Below, one piece after another: positions 44,061 through 57,700 of a stretch of DNA of 64,000 nucleotides (positions within the stretch are counted from its first letter, which is position 1; each line of letters opens with the position of its first letter). The notes below the pieces were generated by a model. The model was not told the origin of the DNA. It saw nothing but the letters and a program-made list of their open reading frames with translations, and searched no databases. This DNA is from Campanula takesimana. Lineage: Eukaryota; Streptophyta; Magnoliopsida; Asterales; Campanulaceae. The position numbers and the translations under genes are program-made. The stretch is taken from NCBI GenBank assembly GCA_026119855.1, contig JAOWBW010000220.1, positions 302,828 to 366,827 on the forward strand, in the 5' to 3' direction.

Positions 44061-45593
44061 CCCGTTCATGTTGATTATTTCAATACCTAGATCATGTCAT
44101 CTGCATATAAATTGTTTATGTGCCTTGCATGATATGAATATTGGAATATGTGATGTTTATGTGTTATGTGATTTTTGTGGTTTATTGTTTTGCAACTTTA
44201 ATCGCACGATTCAATCGCAATAAATAAATTATGGTGGATTCAGAATTGTTGATTATTAATTTTTGATTGGATCAAAGTTTTAATAATCGGGGAAAAACGA
44301 TTTTGAGACAAAATTTTCGAACTTCAAAATTCTGTACATTCTGATCAGTTTGGGCGACCGCACAAAATCACTTGGGCGGCCGCACATGTTCGGGCGACCG
44401 CACAATGAGTTTTGGGCGGCCGCACATGAGGATCAGATTGTCTGATTTTGGTTGAAATCAGAATTTGGAATTTTCAAGAGATCCAACAAAACCAGTAACA
44501 GAACCAGTCCAGACTTGCTGATCTGGAATGGGTTTTGGGTAGTTGGTTTGTGTGAGGATCTTGGGGTTTGATTTTCCTATTTGTTTTAGTCTTGTGATTC
44601 TAAGATTGGTTCAAGGTTTGGATGGCTAATCTGCGTTCATCGAGATTGTGTTTCCCAAACTTGATCGCAATCAAAGTTTCAAAGATAAAACGAAGTTAGA
44701 ATTATGAAGAGTTCATAATTGCTAAAATTGAGAAACAAAGTTCTTGATTCAATGATTGGAGATCCATGTGGAATTGTGAATGCAATTGGCCTACGTTCAT
44801 CGAGACCATCTATTGCTTAGTTTCGGCCACATGGACTACTTTCTTGGTTTCTTGAATTAGTGCGGGATTGTGGTTGCCTAATGGCTTAGTTCGACCGCAC
44901 TTCTTGTTGACTTGATTTGGAGATAATGACCAAAGTTGAAATAGTCTCATCCTCATAATTATAGAGAAACTAATGACACATAAATACCATGCTTAAATTA
45001 ATGGAGATTAATTTAATGGCTAAACTTGATGTGTAACATGTTTATATTATGTGCTCATAAATGTGTTATATGCTATATGTGATGAACCTTCAAAGAAAGT
45101 TTTAAGTCCTTTTGCCATGCCATGATTAAAACACTTGTTTATACATGAGTAATTTTATGTGGGCTCGCCAAAGCGAGGTGCATTGATTTTATTCATGTTT
45201 GAGCAAGATGAGTGAATAAGAGTTTCCTATGCGTTTAAAATGGTTGGACTTAATTAAGCGTCAAAACAGTTTTGGGCTTAAGGCAAAGATGAGATTTAAC
45301 ATGCTTTTTGAAATTGGATTTCTTAAAGAATCTCATGAAAATAACTGAGAGTCATATGAGATATGATTGACAAGAGTTGTCTACCTAATTGATTTAATTT
45401 TGAGCGGTGCGCCAAAGCGTACTCAAAATTAGATTAAAGCGGGATCTCAACCCATTTAAATTATACTATACATTGGATGTATAAAGAAGGTTGTATAATT
45501 TGGTGGGAGTATTTTGTTTTAAAATACATTACTTATCTCTTTAATGAAAACCGGTACTTATTGAATTTTGGAAATTTTGCATATTTGTAGATA
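44061..45593 (+). other. Co-B untranslated leader (1.5 kb)
   Basis: No ORF is supported. It holds a second cluster of four GGGCGRCCGCAC motifs (44352-44425), two ACGTTCATCGAGA words (about 44632 and 44793) and a small perfect hairpin CTCGCCAAAGCGAG at about 45164-45177, echoed as GCGCCAAAGCG near 45407. Leaders of LTR elements carry packaging and dimerisation signals, so the hairpins are candidates (inference). Confidence 0.6.
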
Positions 45594-48500
45594 ATGACTA
45601 ATAACACTCAATCAATGTCGTTGCGATCGATCCTTGAGAAGGATAAGCTCGAAGAGAATGGTACCAACTTTATGGATTGGATCCGTAGCATAAGAATCGT
45701 TCTTAGGCAAGAAGATAAGTTGTACATTCTCGATGGGCCTCTCCCCGCTGAACCACCGCCTACTGCCCCTAGGGTAGAAAGAGACAATTACAAGAAACAT
45801 CGTAATGATTCTAGAGATGTAAGTTGTCTCATGCTTGCTGCTATGTGTTCAAAACTCCAACAAAGTTTGGAACATTTGGAAGCCTATGAGATAGGCGTGG
45901 AGTTGAGAACCATGTTTCAAGAGCAAGCTAGGCAAGAGAGGTACAAGACCATTGTTGCATTCACTACTTGTAAAATGAATGAAGGGCAACAAGTGAGTCC
46001 TCACTTTCTTAAAATGAAAGGTTATGTAGAGCACCTTGAGAAACTTGCCTATCCAATCCCATTGGAGCTAGCCACGGATCTCATTCTTAATTCATTGCCT
46101 AAAAGTTATAATCAGTTTGTAATGAATTATAACATGCATGGAATGGATAAGAATCTCTCTGAGTTGCATGGGATGCTCAAAACTGCAGAGATGAAAATTG
46201 TGGAGAAAGGTTCTCCCGTGCTCTTGGTTCATGATGGGAAGAAGCCTGGTGCCAAAGGCAAGGGTAAGGCAAAAGTTGTCAAACCCAAGATAAGCAAGGC
46301 AAAGGTTGCCAAGGCTTCTGAGGCAAAACCCGATTCACAAAAGGATGCAATCTGTTTCCATTGTCAAGAAATTGGTCATTGGAAACGTAATTGCAAGGCT
46401 TTCTTGGAAGAGCAAAAGAAGAAGAAGAGCAGCAAGACTGCGTCGACTTCAGGTATCTATATGATAGATATTCTCCTTTCTACCACTGATTCTTGGGTAT
46501 TGGATACCGGATGTGGTTCTCACATTTGACTAAATGTGCAGGGACTAAAGAATAGGAGACTGCTTAAAGAAGGTGAAGTAGATCTACGCGTGGGGAATGG
46601 AGCAAGAGTTGCTGCATTAGCCGTAGGGACTTATGAAGTCACTTTACCTTCCGGATTAATTCTTGTTTTGAACAATTGTTATTATGTTCCGGATTTAAGC
46701 AGAAATATTATTTCAATTTCTTGTTTGGATAATGAAGGTTTTAAGTTTCTTATTGAGAATAAGAAATTTTCTATTTATTTAAATGATGTGCTTTATGGTA
46801 TTGCTAATTCATTTAATGGCCTTTATATCTTGGATGTCAAGAATGAAAATAATGTCTATCATGTAAATAAGAAATCTAAACCTAATGATGTAAATCATAC
46901 TTATTTGTGGCATTGCCGTCTTGGTCATATTAATGAGAAGCGTATCTCAAAACTCCATGGGGACGGACTTTTGGGTTCATGTGACTTAGAGTCATATGAT
47001 ACTTGTGAGTCGTGTCTTCTTGGAAAAATGACTAAGACACCTTTTACCAAGTTGGGTGAAAGGGCAAGCGACTTATTGGGGTTGATACATTCCGATGTAT
47101 GCGGACCATTAAGTAGCAATGCTAGGGGAGGATTTCAATACTTCATAACCTTCACTGATGATTATAGTAGATTTGGGTATGTTTACCTAATGAAACATAA
47201 AAGTGAAGCATTTGAGATATTTAGAATATTTCAAAATGAAGTAGAAAAACAACTTGGCAAAAGTATTAAAGCACTTCGATCAGATCGTGGTGGTGAATAC
47301 TTAAGTCAAGAATTTGATGATCATCTAAAGAATTGTGGAATAGTTTCACAATTGACTCCACCCGGAACACCACAATGGAATGGTGTGTCCGAGAGGAGGA
47401 ATCGGACTTTGTTAGACATGGTTCGATCAATGATGAGTCAAGTTGATCTTCCAATATCCTTTTGGGGTTACGCTCTAGAAACCGCTGCTTTCACACTAAA
47501 TCGTGTTCCAACTAAATCGGTTCAAAAGACTCCATATGAGATGTGGAGCGGAAAGAAGCCTTGTCTATCTTTCATGAAGATTTGGGGTTGTGAAGTTTTT
47601 GTCAAAAGACTTATCTCAGACAAACTTGCACACAAATCTGATAAATGTATTTTCGTGGGATATCCTAAGGAAACTAAAGGATATTACTTTTACAACCGAG
47701 AGGACAACAAAGTGTTTGTTGCCCGAACTGGTGTCTTTCTAGAGAAAGAGTTTCTCTCCAAAGAAATCAGTGGGAGTAAAATAAATCTTGAAGAAATTCG
47801 AGACCCAGAAAATAACATTGAACCAATGGTGGAGCAAGAACAAGAACCACAAGGAGTTATGGAACCTGTTCAAAGTACACAAGCAACTCGCAGATCTAGT
47901 AGGTTACGATCCGAGCCCGAGAGATATGGATTTCTCGTAACAGATAGTAATGAGGTAGAAATCATTGAGAATGATGAACCGTCAACCTACCAAGAGGCGA
48001 TGTCTTCTCCTGATTCGGACAAGTGGCTTGGAGCCATGGAATCCGAATTGCAATCCATGCAAGACAATCAAGTTTGGAATTTGATTGATGCGCCCGAAGG
48101 TGTAAAAACCATAGGATGCAAATGGGTCTTCAAGAAGAAGACTGACATGGATGGGAAGGTGCATACTTACAAAGCTAGGCTTGTAGCGAAGGGTTATAGG
48201 CAAGTTCATGGTATTGACTATGATGAGACCTTTTCACCCGTAGCGATGATCAAGTCTATAAGAATTTTGCTTGCCATTGCCGCATATCATGACTATGAAA
48301 TATGGCAGATGGACGTCAAAACCGCTTTCCTGAATGGAAAACTACAAGAGGATGTGTATATGACACAACCAGAAGGTTTTGAACAAAATTCTAAGGTATG
48401 CAAATTGCAGAGATCCATCTATGGATTGAAGCAAGCTTCTAGGAGTTGGAATCTCCGTTTTGATGAATCGGTCAAAGAGTTTGGTTTCATCAAGAACGAA

Positions 48501-49550
48501 GATGAGCCTTGTGTATACAAGAAGATTAGTGGGAGCATAGTGCTATTCCTTATTTTATATGTGGATGACATATTGCTCATTGGAAACGACATTCCTACAC
48601 TTCAGTCTGTGAAGACTTGGTTAGGAAAGTGCTTCGCAATGAAAGATATGGGTGAAGCCGCATATATTCTTGGCATTAAGATCTATAGAGATAGATCAAG
48701 GAGGCTACTTGGTTTAAGCCAAAGTACATACATTGACAAGGTCATTAGAAGATTCCGTATGGAAAATTCTAAGAGAGGAACCTTGCCCGTGTTACATGGA
48801 GTTTCTCTAAGCAAGACTCAATGTCCTAAGACAAAAGATGAGCGTGAGAAAATGAATGATGTTCCATATGCTTCGGCAATTGGGTCCATCATGTATGCCA
48901 TGATTTGTACTAGGCCGGATGTATCTTATGCTTTGAGCATGACAAGTAGATACCAATCCGACCCTGGCAAAAATCACTGGATAGCTGTAAAAGCGATTCT
49001 TAAGTACTTGAGAAGAACTAAAGACTCGTTTTTGGTCTATGGAGGAATGGAAGATGATCTCGTTGTAAATGCTTACACGGATGCAAGCTTCCAAACTGAC
49101 AAAGATGATAGCCGATCGCAATCGGGTTTTGTGTTTATGTTAAATGGTGGAGCTGTAAGCTGGAAGAGTTCCAAGCAAAGTACAACCGCTGATTCTACAA
49201 CAGAAGCTGAGTATATTGCTGCATCAGATGCTGCAAAGGAAGCTATTTGGATTAAGAAGTTCATAACTGAACTTGAAGTGGTTCCTAGTATTGCTAATCC
49301 AATAGACCTTTATTGTGATAATAATGGTGCTATTACTCAAGCAAAGGAACCAAGAGCACATCAGAAATCCAAACACATACTTAGGCGTTTTCATATCATT
49401 CGAGAGATCGTTGATAGGGGAGACGTAAACATATGCAGAGTACCTACTGATGACAATGTTGCGGACCCGCTAACAAAGGGACTTCCACAAGCTAAACATG
49501 ATGGTCATGTTAGGTCCATGGGTATTAGATACATGGGAGATTGGACCTAG
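45594..49550 (+). CDS. Co-B gag-pol polyprotein (one in-frame TGA)
   Basis: The frame of 1319 codons starts at ATG 45594 and ends at TAG 49548. Domains: gag (residues 1 to about 200), CCHC knuckle CFHCQEIGHWKRNC from residue 254, and protease DTG at residue 304 (46503). Integrase has HCRLGH and CESCLLGK in its zinc finger and a core of Asp in HSDVCGP, Asp in RSDRGGEY (47283) and Glu in NGVSERRNRT (47391), spaced as DD35E. RT has QMDVKTAFLNG and YVDDILL (about 48558), and RNase H has YTDAS, TEAEY and CDNNGA. The only lesion seen is TGA at 46527-46529, eight codons after the protease Asp. Upstream it could still give gag; downstream (46536 on) is fully open. It would be functional but for this stop, unless read through. 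Confidence 0.95.
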
Positions 49551-49553
49551 GGC

Positions 49554-49564
49554 AAGTGGGAGAT
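49554..49564 (+). other. Co-B polypurine tract
   Basis: AAGTGGGAGAT abuts the 3' LTR, four bases after the pol stop codon. Confidence 0.85.
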
Positions 49565-51050
49565 TGTTGGTAGTGGTGCCCTAGGCACGTTTAATAAACG
49601 TTGTAATTGCTATCATTTATTTCATATCAATAAAGAGATGTTTTGATTATTATTGTTGTTCATGTTTACTTATAATAATCCCCGTCCCTAGTACTTGTTA
49701 AGCACTAGTATAAAGGCTAAATGGTCATGGGATGATCATGTTAGATTTATGGGTACTTGTTTGGAACAAGGTACTGGACATGACCCGCTCTATGAGATTT
49801 ATGTCATGGTCTATGTCGTACATATATCTCATATTAGTTATGTCATTTGAATCCTTAGACATGAAGTTATTATAGTCTTCCACTCGATGAACATTATGTT
49901 TGACATATTCAAACGCTGCCTTAACACGGTAGTTATAAAGGGTATGATTGGCATAATCGGAATCCCGTTGGGAAGAATAATAAGCTAAATGGATTTGTCC
50001 CTCCTCGGAGAGATGTCAAGCTTGGGCCTCTCGTAGGAATGATGTTGATGAAATGTTCGGCCGGACTCAAATGAATTGATCGGATCAATGTCATTTGGAT
50101 TATCAACATATTCGGAATCGAGAAAGTATTGAACAAAACAAGTTGAATGTTTGACCATGACTTGTGTTCAATGACATCGTGGACAAAGGGATTGTGACAT
50201 ATTCTAAAGGAATGCGAACTTGTATCTAGTTATACTATTTGGGTAGGTATGACGGTTTGCTAGAACCTAATCATATCTTATGGGATCATGTTTGAGCTCA
50301 TTGCCAACTTAGTATAATCCTAGAGGGTCACACACAATAGAACGAATCTTTAAAAGGAACTATATTGGAATTTTTGGAAATACTGGACATTCTGAAGAGT
50401 GGGCGACCGCACAGTATTGACTGGGCGGCCGCACACTTAGGACAGTTTTGTACCAGTTTTGCTTCAGATAGTTGTGCGACCGCACAGAGGGTTTTGGGCG
50501 GCCGCACAGTGCTGTCGGGTGGCAGATTCCTAATTTGATTTGGAAACGAATTTTGGAAGGATTTTGACACAAGTTTCCTATTTGGAATAGGTCATACTTG
50601 TGTATAAAAGACCAAATTCGGCCAGTACTCTAAGCCAATGATTTTGTGAAGTCTCGAATAGTTTGAGAGAGGGTTTATTTTGTTCCAAGACATTGAGGAA
50701 CAAAATAATACACAAAATAAATTCCATATAGTTCTTTTGATTGTGAAAAAGTGTTTCACAATTTGGTCTAGCAACCAAGATCAAGAAATTGCTTGATATT
50801 CGTTCGAAGTGTGGATACCGCTAGAGGGTGAAAATCATCATCTTCAAAGTTCGTGTTCAAGCTTTGTGATCGTGATCAAGTCTTCAAACCTCAACCAAAG
50901 ACCAAGAGAATTTGATAGCCATCAAGGGTTAGTTTATTCCTTCATTCTTATGTTGTATTTGATTTAATCATATGAACGGATCCATGGCTTTGGGTTTCTT
51001 AAAATTTTAAATGCTAAATTCCGCTGCGCATGTTACTTGGAAACCCAACA
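49565..51050 (+). repeat. Co-B 3' LTR
   Basis: It is a copy of 42555-44047 lacking 7 bp near 50694. The TATA box is at 50602-50610, and GC motifs are at 50401-50507. Confidence 0.95.
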
Positions 51051-51055
51051 GGATA

Positions 51056-54000
51056 GTGGTTGCTCACGACACATGACCGGAGATAATGAACTTCTTTGTG
51101 ATTTCATCAGTATGAGAGGCCCCCCCAGTAGTGTTTGGTAACGATAAGAAAGGAGAAACCATAGGATATGGAGCTATCAAACGTGGAAAGGTGACTATTG
51201 AAAATGTGTCACTAGTAGAAGGACATAAGCACAACCTTCTCTCTATATCTTAGTTTTGTGACAAAGGAATGAACTGCAACTTCACCTCAACAAATTGTTT
51301 CATCAAAGATGCAACTTCCGGAGTTACACTACTGATTGGCAACAGAACAGGTGATGTATATATGATAGATTTGAGTAATATTGTTTCTATTGCTGACCTC
51401 TGTTTTGTAGCCAAAAATATAAGTGAAAGCAGCTGGTTATGGAATAAGCGGCTCATCCACTTGAACTTCAAGTATCTAGCAAAACTGCAAAGGGACGGTC
51501 TCGTCAAAGGACTACCCAAAGTGGCTGATCACCATGATAAGAAATGTAAAGCATGCCAGCTTGGTAAGCAGCCCAAACAGTCATTTCCAAGCAGAATCGT
51601 GTCTTCAACAAACCGCTGTTTACAACTACTTCACATGGATTTATTTGGACCTGTCCCAACCGCCAGTATTGGAGGAAACCGCTATACCTTGGTGGTGGTT
51701 GATGACTTTTCAATATATACATGGGTGGAAATGATGGCCTCTAAAGATGATACTTATGGCATCGTAACCGCTCTATTTAGACAGCTCCAAACTCAGAAAT
51801 TGGATGACATTGTTGCTGTGCGTTCAGATAATGGAACCGAGTTTACAAACAATGGTGTTGCCCAATATTGTGATGATCATGGAATTGATCATAACTTCTC
51901 TGCCGCTGGGGTTCCACAACAGAATGGAGTTGTAGAAAGAAAGAACAGGACTTTGATTGAAGCCGGGAAGACCATGATTGCAGAAGCAAAGCTTCCCAAG
52001 TACTTCTGGGCTGAAGTTGTCAATACCGTCTGTTTCACCCAGAACCGCTCCCTCATCATCAAAGTCCACAACAAAACTCCTTATGAATTGTGGAGAGGTA
52101 GATTACCCAACATTGCCTTCTTTAAGATTTTTGGATGCAAGTGCTACATCTTGTACAATTGCAGAGAGCATCGAGGTAAATTTGATGCTAAGGCCGATGA
52201 AGGCATTTTTGTTGGTTATTCAAAACACTCTAAAGCTTTTCATTGTTTCAATAAGACTTCATTAAAAATTGTAGAGTCTGTCCATGTTACATTTGATGAA
52301 CATGATCTTCTTGAGCCATATATGGCTCTAAATGTTGCTGATGATTTTAGTGGTTTTGAGACATGTACATCTTACCCAAATCATACAGCAGCTGATGACC
52401 AACCTACTCAAATCGCTCCATCAGGTTCTTCAGCCATATCCAGTCAAACCGCAAATGATGTTGCTGCTGAAACTCTATCTTCTGTCCCCATTCAAACCGT
52501 TGATCCAGTTCCAAACATCACCTTCAATGAAGATTTCAATGATTATCAAGAAGAGTCTCCTCTAGAAAATCTTCAAGAACTATTGGTTCATGAAGACCTC
52601 CTTCCAGAAATCAATGAGCATAGAGACCATCCAACAACCAATGTTATAGGTCCTATCAGTTCTGGTGTTCAAACAAGAGGAAGCTTAACTCATATAGATA
52701 ACCACAGTTTGTTCTCAAACGCACTGTTATCTCAGATGGAACCGAAAAAGGTAGATGAAGCTCTAAGTGATCCAAGTTGGGTAGCTGCATTGTAAGAAGA
52801 GCTCAATCAGTTTGAAAGATGCAGAGTTTGGACTCTAGTTCTAAGGCCCAGAGATCACACTGTAATTGGAACAAAATGGGTATACAGAAACAAGATGGAT
52901 GAAAATGGCACTATAACAAGAAACAAAGCAAGGTTGGTTGCTCAAGGTTATAGGCAAGAAGAAGGGATTGACTATGATGAAACCTTTGCCCCTGTAGCCA
53001 GACTTGAAGCCATTAGATTGTTCCTGGCCTATGCCTCCTTCAAGAAATTCAAGTTATATCAAATGGATGTGAAGAGTGCATTTCTGAATGGTGAACTACA
53101 AGAAGAAGTCTATGTAGCCCAACCGCCAGGTTTTGAAGATAACAAATTACCTAATCATGTCTTCAAGCTCAAGAAGGCCCTGTATGGACTCAAACAAGCA
53201 CCAAGAGCATGGTATGACACTCTATCTAAGTTTCTTATTGAACAAGGCTTCTCTCGAGGTAAAATTGATACAACTTTATTTATTGCTAAACACAAAAGTC
53301 ATTCATTATTATTTCAGATATATGTTGATGATATTATTTTCGGTTCTACTAATGAAACTATGTGTGTTAAGTTTGAGAAGCTAATGAAAGGTAAATTTGA
53401 GATGAGTATGATGGGAGAGTTGACATTCTTTCTTGGACTCCAAATAAAGCAATGTCATGATGGAATCTTTATAAATCAAGCCAAATACACCAAGGATTTG
53501 ATCAAGAAATTTGGGCTTGAAACCGCTAAACCAGTAGATACCCCAATGGAAAAGGCTTGCAGTTTGGATCGAGATGAACAAGGTAAGAAAGTGAATCAGA
53601 CACTCTACCGAGGTATGATTGGCTCTCTTCTTTACTTAACTGCAAGTAGGCCAGATATAATGTTCAGTGTGTATGTGTTTGTACTAGATTTCAAGCTGAC
53701 CCTAGAGAATCTCATCTTATTGCTGTTAAACATATTATTAGATATTTATGTGGCTCTATTAACCTTGCACTTTGGTACTCCAAAGAATCTTCATTTGATT
53801 TGTTAGGTTATTCAGATGCTGACTTTGCAGCATGTAAGATTGATAGAAAGAGCACTAGTGGTACATATCAGTTCCTTGGATCTCGGCTTGTATCATGGTC
53901 CTGCAAGAAATAAGAATCGGTTTCAGTCTCAACCGCTGAAGCTGAATATATTGAGGCTGGAAGCTGTTGCTCTCAAATTCTCTGGATGAAACAGCAGTTG

Positions 54001-54237
54001 GAAGACTATGAAGTATTTGAAAAGAACTGCCCTATCTTCTGTGATAGTACTGCAGCAATTTCTATCTCCAACAATCCAGTTCAACATTCAAAGACAAAGC
54101 AGATTGACATAAGATATCATTTCCTCAAAGATCATGTTGAAAAGAAGAACATATTCTTAGCAAAGGTGGGAACTGATGATCAAATTGCTGACATCCTCAC
54201 CAAACCGCTCGAAAATTCAAGGTTTTTTCATTTATGA
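51056..54237 (+). pseudogene. Co-A pol: protease end, integrase, RT, RNase H (nonsense codons and a frameshift)
   Basis: It resumes after Co-B with the protease CSRHMTG block. The first about 200 bp contain a small indel at a C7 run (51121-51127), and there is a TAG at 51253. The main frame 51269-52795 gives an integrase zinc finger (LNFKYLAKL, CKACQLGK), Asp in HMDLFGP, Asp in RSDNGTEF (51827) and Glu in NGVVERKNRT (51935), DD35E. TAA follows at 52793. RT is at 52895-53700 with QMDVKSAFLNGEL and YVDDIIFG. A frameshift near 53680 moves RNase H (YSDADFA, STAEAEYIEAGSCC, FCDSTAAI) to another frame, with TAA at about 53911, ending at 54237. Three of the stops replace residues that are Gln in relatives. 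It is not functional. Confidence 0.92.
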
Positions 54238-54240
54238 GGA

Positions 54241-54712
54241 GAAATGGGTATGCTGGAACTAACTTAAATTATTTCATGTCTTGATTTCTTGTTCTAATAA
54301 ATTTTTGTTAAGTATTTTGGTTCTATTAAGAAAATGCAAAAATAGCTTGCGGTTCTATCAACGTTGAAACCGCATCAATAAAGGCTCCAGTCAAAAGAGT
54401 CAGGATGAATATCTTCAGTTTGATCCAAACTGGAGTGTGAAGGTAAAGACTCGGTTTGATCTACTGAAACCGAAGACAAATCTGAGAGATATCGGTCTCA
54501 TCAAAACCGATAATGAGGAAAAGGTAAGTCGGTTTACTCAAACCACTCAGGTATGAATTATTGCAATTTAGTCCCTACTTTATGTCACTTTATTCCTTAA
54601 GGACTTTTGTGCAATTATCTCTGCCGTATTAAATGCTAATCGATAGGTATACTGACGGTTAAGTTTTTCTCAGCCGTCATGGCCGCTCCACCACCCGACG
54701 TGGTTAATTGAG
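54241..54712 (+). other. Co-A spacer between pol and the extra gene
   Basis: Non-coding. It is rich in AACCGC/AACCGA words such as those at about 54367, 54468 and 54505. It likely contains promoter sequence for the downstream gene. Confidence 0.5.
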
Positions 54713-54719
54713 TATAAAA
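54713..54719 (+). promoter_or_regulatory. TATA box of the Co-A extra gene
   Basis: TATAAAA lies 141 bp before the ATG at 54860 and is followed by a CT-rich stretch (54780-54830) typical of plant start-site regions. This internal promoter is in the same orientation as the element. Confidence 0.6.
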
Positions 54720-57700
54720 GACAAATCATTTTTCATTTTTCATTTTAACTTTTTACCTTTTTTCTCTTTTTGGCAAAACTCTTCTCTCTCCTCTGCACTC
54801 TCTGCGCATACTCTGTACTCTCTCTCTCTAAAAATTTTCTTACTTAAACGATTTTTGAAATGGCACTAAAGAAAACCATTGATCTTGCTTCTACTTCTAC
54901 ATCATCTAAACAAGCGAAGCCTGATATGGTATGAATTTCTGAACCCTAACTCAGTATACTTTCATATCCGCCATTGTTGTTGCTTGAAAAAGCTTGTTCA
55001 TCTTCCTTGATCATTTTATGCTTTTTCTTCAAATTTTTGGTTGGATTGCACTCGCATTTGCATATACATACTGCTTGATTACTCTTTTTTATGATTTATG
55101 TTCAGTTTTGAGCAAAAATCAATTTTTGGGTTATTTGGTGTTCTTGCGCATATTTGCAGATTCTGGGTTCTAGTGTTGTTACTTGCCTTAGCTTATTTAG
55201 AACTTTGTTAGAATCTGCCCTTTGTGGTCGTTTTGGTATTATTCTTTCATATTTTGGTTAAGATTTTGTTTTGCATGTTCATACTCTGTTCTTCGTGTTC
55301 TTCGTGCATTCAAACTCTTTTTCAAAACTTTCTCTCTTTGATCCATTTTTACTCTTACTGTTCGTTTACTACTGTTTTTATTTTATTAAAAAAAAAAATT
55401 ACTTGATTCTCATTTTATCATTGTTAGGATTCCTTGTTACAGTTTGTAAGTCTTATTCAAACCACGGTTTGCTTAAGGTTTCAAACTGTCATTCTTCAAC
55501 TCAATTCTAACTTTGAATTTTTTTTAGGATACATCCAACTTTGTACCAGGCTCAAGAATCATTGAAGCCGAATTTAAACAGGACACTGTTGGAAGGAAGC
55601 TGCTCAATTTGTTAGAATCAACCAAGCTCCTGCCGCTGTTCCTCATGGATGAATCCCAATTATTTGTTCAGAATTCTTTGATAATGGGACCTCTACCACG
55701 GCGGCTCTGATAAATGCAAGGGGTGAAGAAATTAGAAATTTGGAATATGGTGAAGTGCAATATGAGGATGCTATTCGATCTACGGTTTGTGGCAAAGTTG
55801 TGACCCTAGCCGCAACAAAAATAGGTGTGTTAGCTAGACTTGAGAATTCTGGGATCTTATCTATCAAACCGGAGCTATTGAACAGCACTACCTTGGAATT
55901 GATTGGAGTCAGTTCGTTATCCACCAAGAATTCCTCCAAAAAGGATTTTGGAGAGGTGATGGCGCTTCTATGTAACCTGGTGGACTCAGCTGTAATGTGC
56001 AAGAATGGGAACCATAACAACTTCACATCAGAACAGTATGCCTATTGTGTGGAAATTTACAAAGGAAAGAAGTTACACTGGCCCAAGGTAGTTATGAAGG
56101 AAATGATCAATGCTCTGCACCGCCATGCCGCTGACAAAGCCGCTAGCAAGTCCAAGATTAGAACTCATTGCATATTGCTTACTCGGTTTCTTCACTAGGA
56201 ACCTGAGATATTCAAGTTTTCCTCTACCAACAAGGATTACTGGATGGACCCCTTAGAGAAGACCATCTTCGGTTTGTCCAAATTAGAGGCTTTCAGGATG
56301 AAGTTTGGATGGAGATTTGCCCAACCTGTTTGGAGTGAGGACCCCCTACCTGAAGCCGAACGTGGCCCTTATCCTGAGGCTCGACCCAATAAATCAGGCA
56401 AATCGTATGCTGGTGCTATAGCTGATCAGTCCCATGCTACGATGCTAAGGAATGAAGGTTAGAGTGAAACCTTGAATAGAATGGGGCTAAGTCACTTAGA
56501 TCAAACCGGTGCTTCGGCTGAGGGGGAGCAAGCGGTTGAGGGGGAGCCTGCAGCAAGGCATATACCTGTGGCTCAACCCAGGGAAACCGATCCCACAAGA
56601 AAAAGATAAGGTTCTGCCCAAATTCCTAAAGTCATCACAAAGGCAGACCTAGCCAAACCTCCCTCTAAACCCTCATCCAAACCGTCATCTAAACCCCCTT
56701 ATTCTTCAACCTAATTTCCCCCTATCAGACTCTCACTTACTCTTCCCAAACCTCCTACTTCCAAACCAATAATTCCAAAACCTCAAATTAAACCCCTATC
56801 TTCATCACATCAGAATGTGGAGAAATCTCTCAAGTTTGCAATGGATGCCTCCACTCTCAAAGCCACCAAAGCCAAATCCATTCAAACCAATCCCTTATCT
56901 CCTTCTAAACCATTTATTCTTGAACTTATTCCTTCCCCCCATATTTTCCTTCCTAACTCCTCTCCTCCTAAACATTCAACCTCAAAACCGCCCTCTGTTC
57001 AATTCACAGATGAACAGTTGGTTGCCATTTACAATGCATTTCCAAATCTTAAACCTTCTACTCAAACCGAACCTGAGCAGACTGAGGTGTCTGAGGCTGC
57101 GGTTCAGCCTGAGTAGACCACAGTGTCTGAGGCTGTAGTTGTGTCTGAGCAGACTGACATGTCTGAGGCCATTCAAAATGAACCTGAGCAAGATATTGAA
57201 GTTCTTGAGGTTCAACCGCCGAAGAAAAGGAGAAAATTGATCAAGAAATATGATTTTGTTGAACATTGGCAGTCAAGGCCACCTGGTGCAGTGGACTTCA
57301 GTGAGTCTTATGACAAGAAGGCTCACTCACCTCTTGAAGGGCCATTTGCAAAGGAGTTAAGAGAAAGAGCTGAGATGAGAAAGGCAGGTGTTGACCCTAT
57401 CATGGTTGAGGTCTCTCCTCCAGCTCTGAGAAGACAATTGAAATTTGACTCTCCTGATCACACCCCTTCTCCAGTTCAGTCACCTCCGGTTCAACCAAGA
57501 TCAGTCCTTCATCTCCAGACTTACCATATGCTGCTACGGTTCTACCATCTTCGGTTCAACCATCTACATCGGCTCAACCTTTGGCTCTCCGTCCGGTTCA
57601 TCCGCTGTTCCAACCGTCTATTCAACCATCGGTTTCAATCATTAAATCAAGGCATAAGAAAAGGAAGAGTGCTGCAGATCTAGCCTCTTATCTAAAGTGG

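Larger units (their letters stand above)
42555..51050 (+). mobile_element. Co-B: young, nearly intact Ty1/copia retrotransposon
   Basis: LTRs 42555-44047 (1493 bp) and 49565-51050 (1486 bp), ends TGTTGG...CCAACA, target duplication GGATA at 42550-42554 and 51051-51055, splitting the Co-A protease active-site codons. By eye the LTRs differ by six substitutions and one 7-bp deletion, so the insertion is recent. One long gag-pol frame is interrupted by a single TGA. The sub-lineage was not assigned. Confidence 0.97.
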
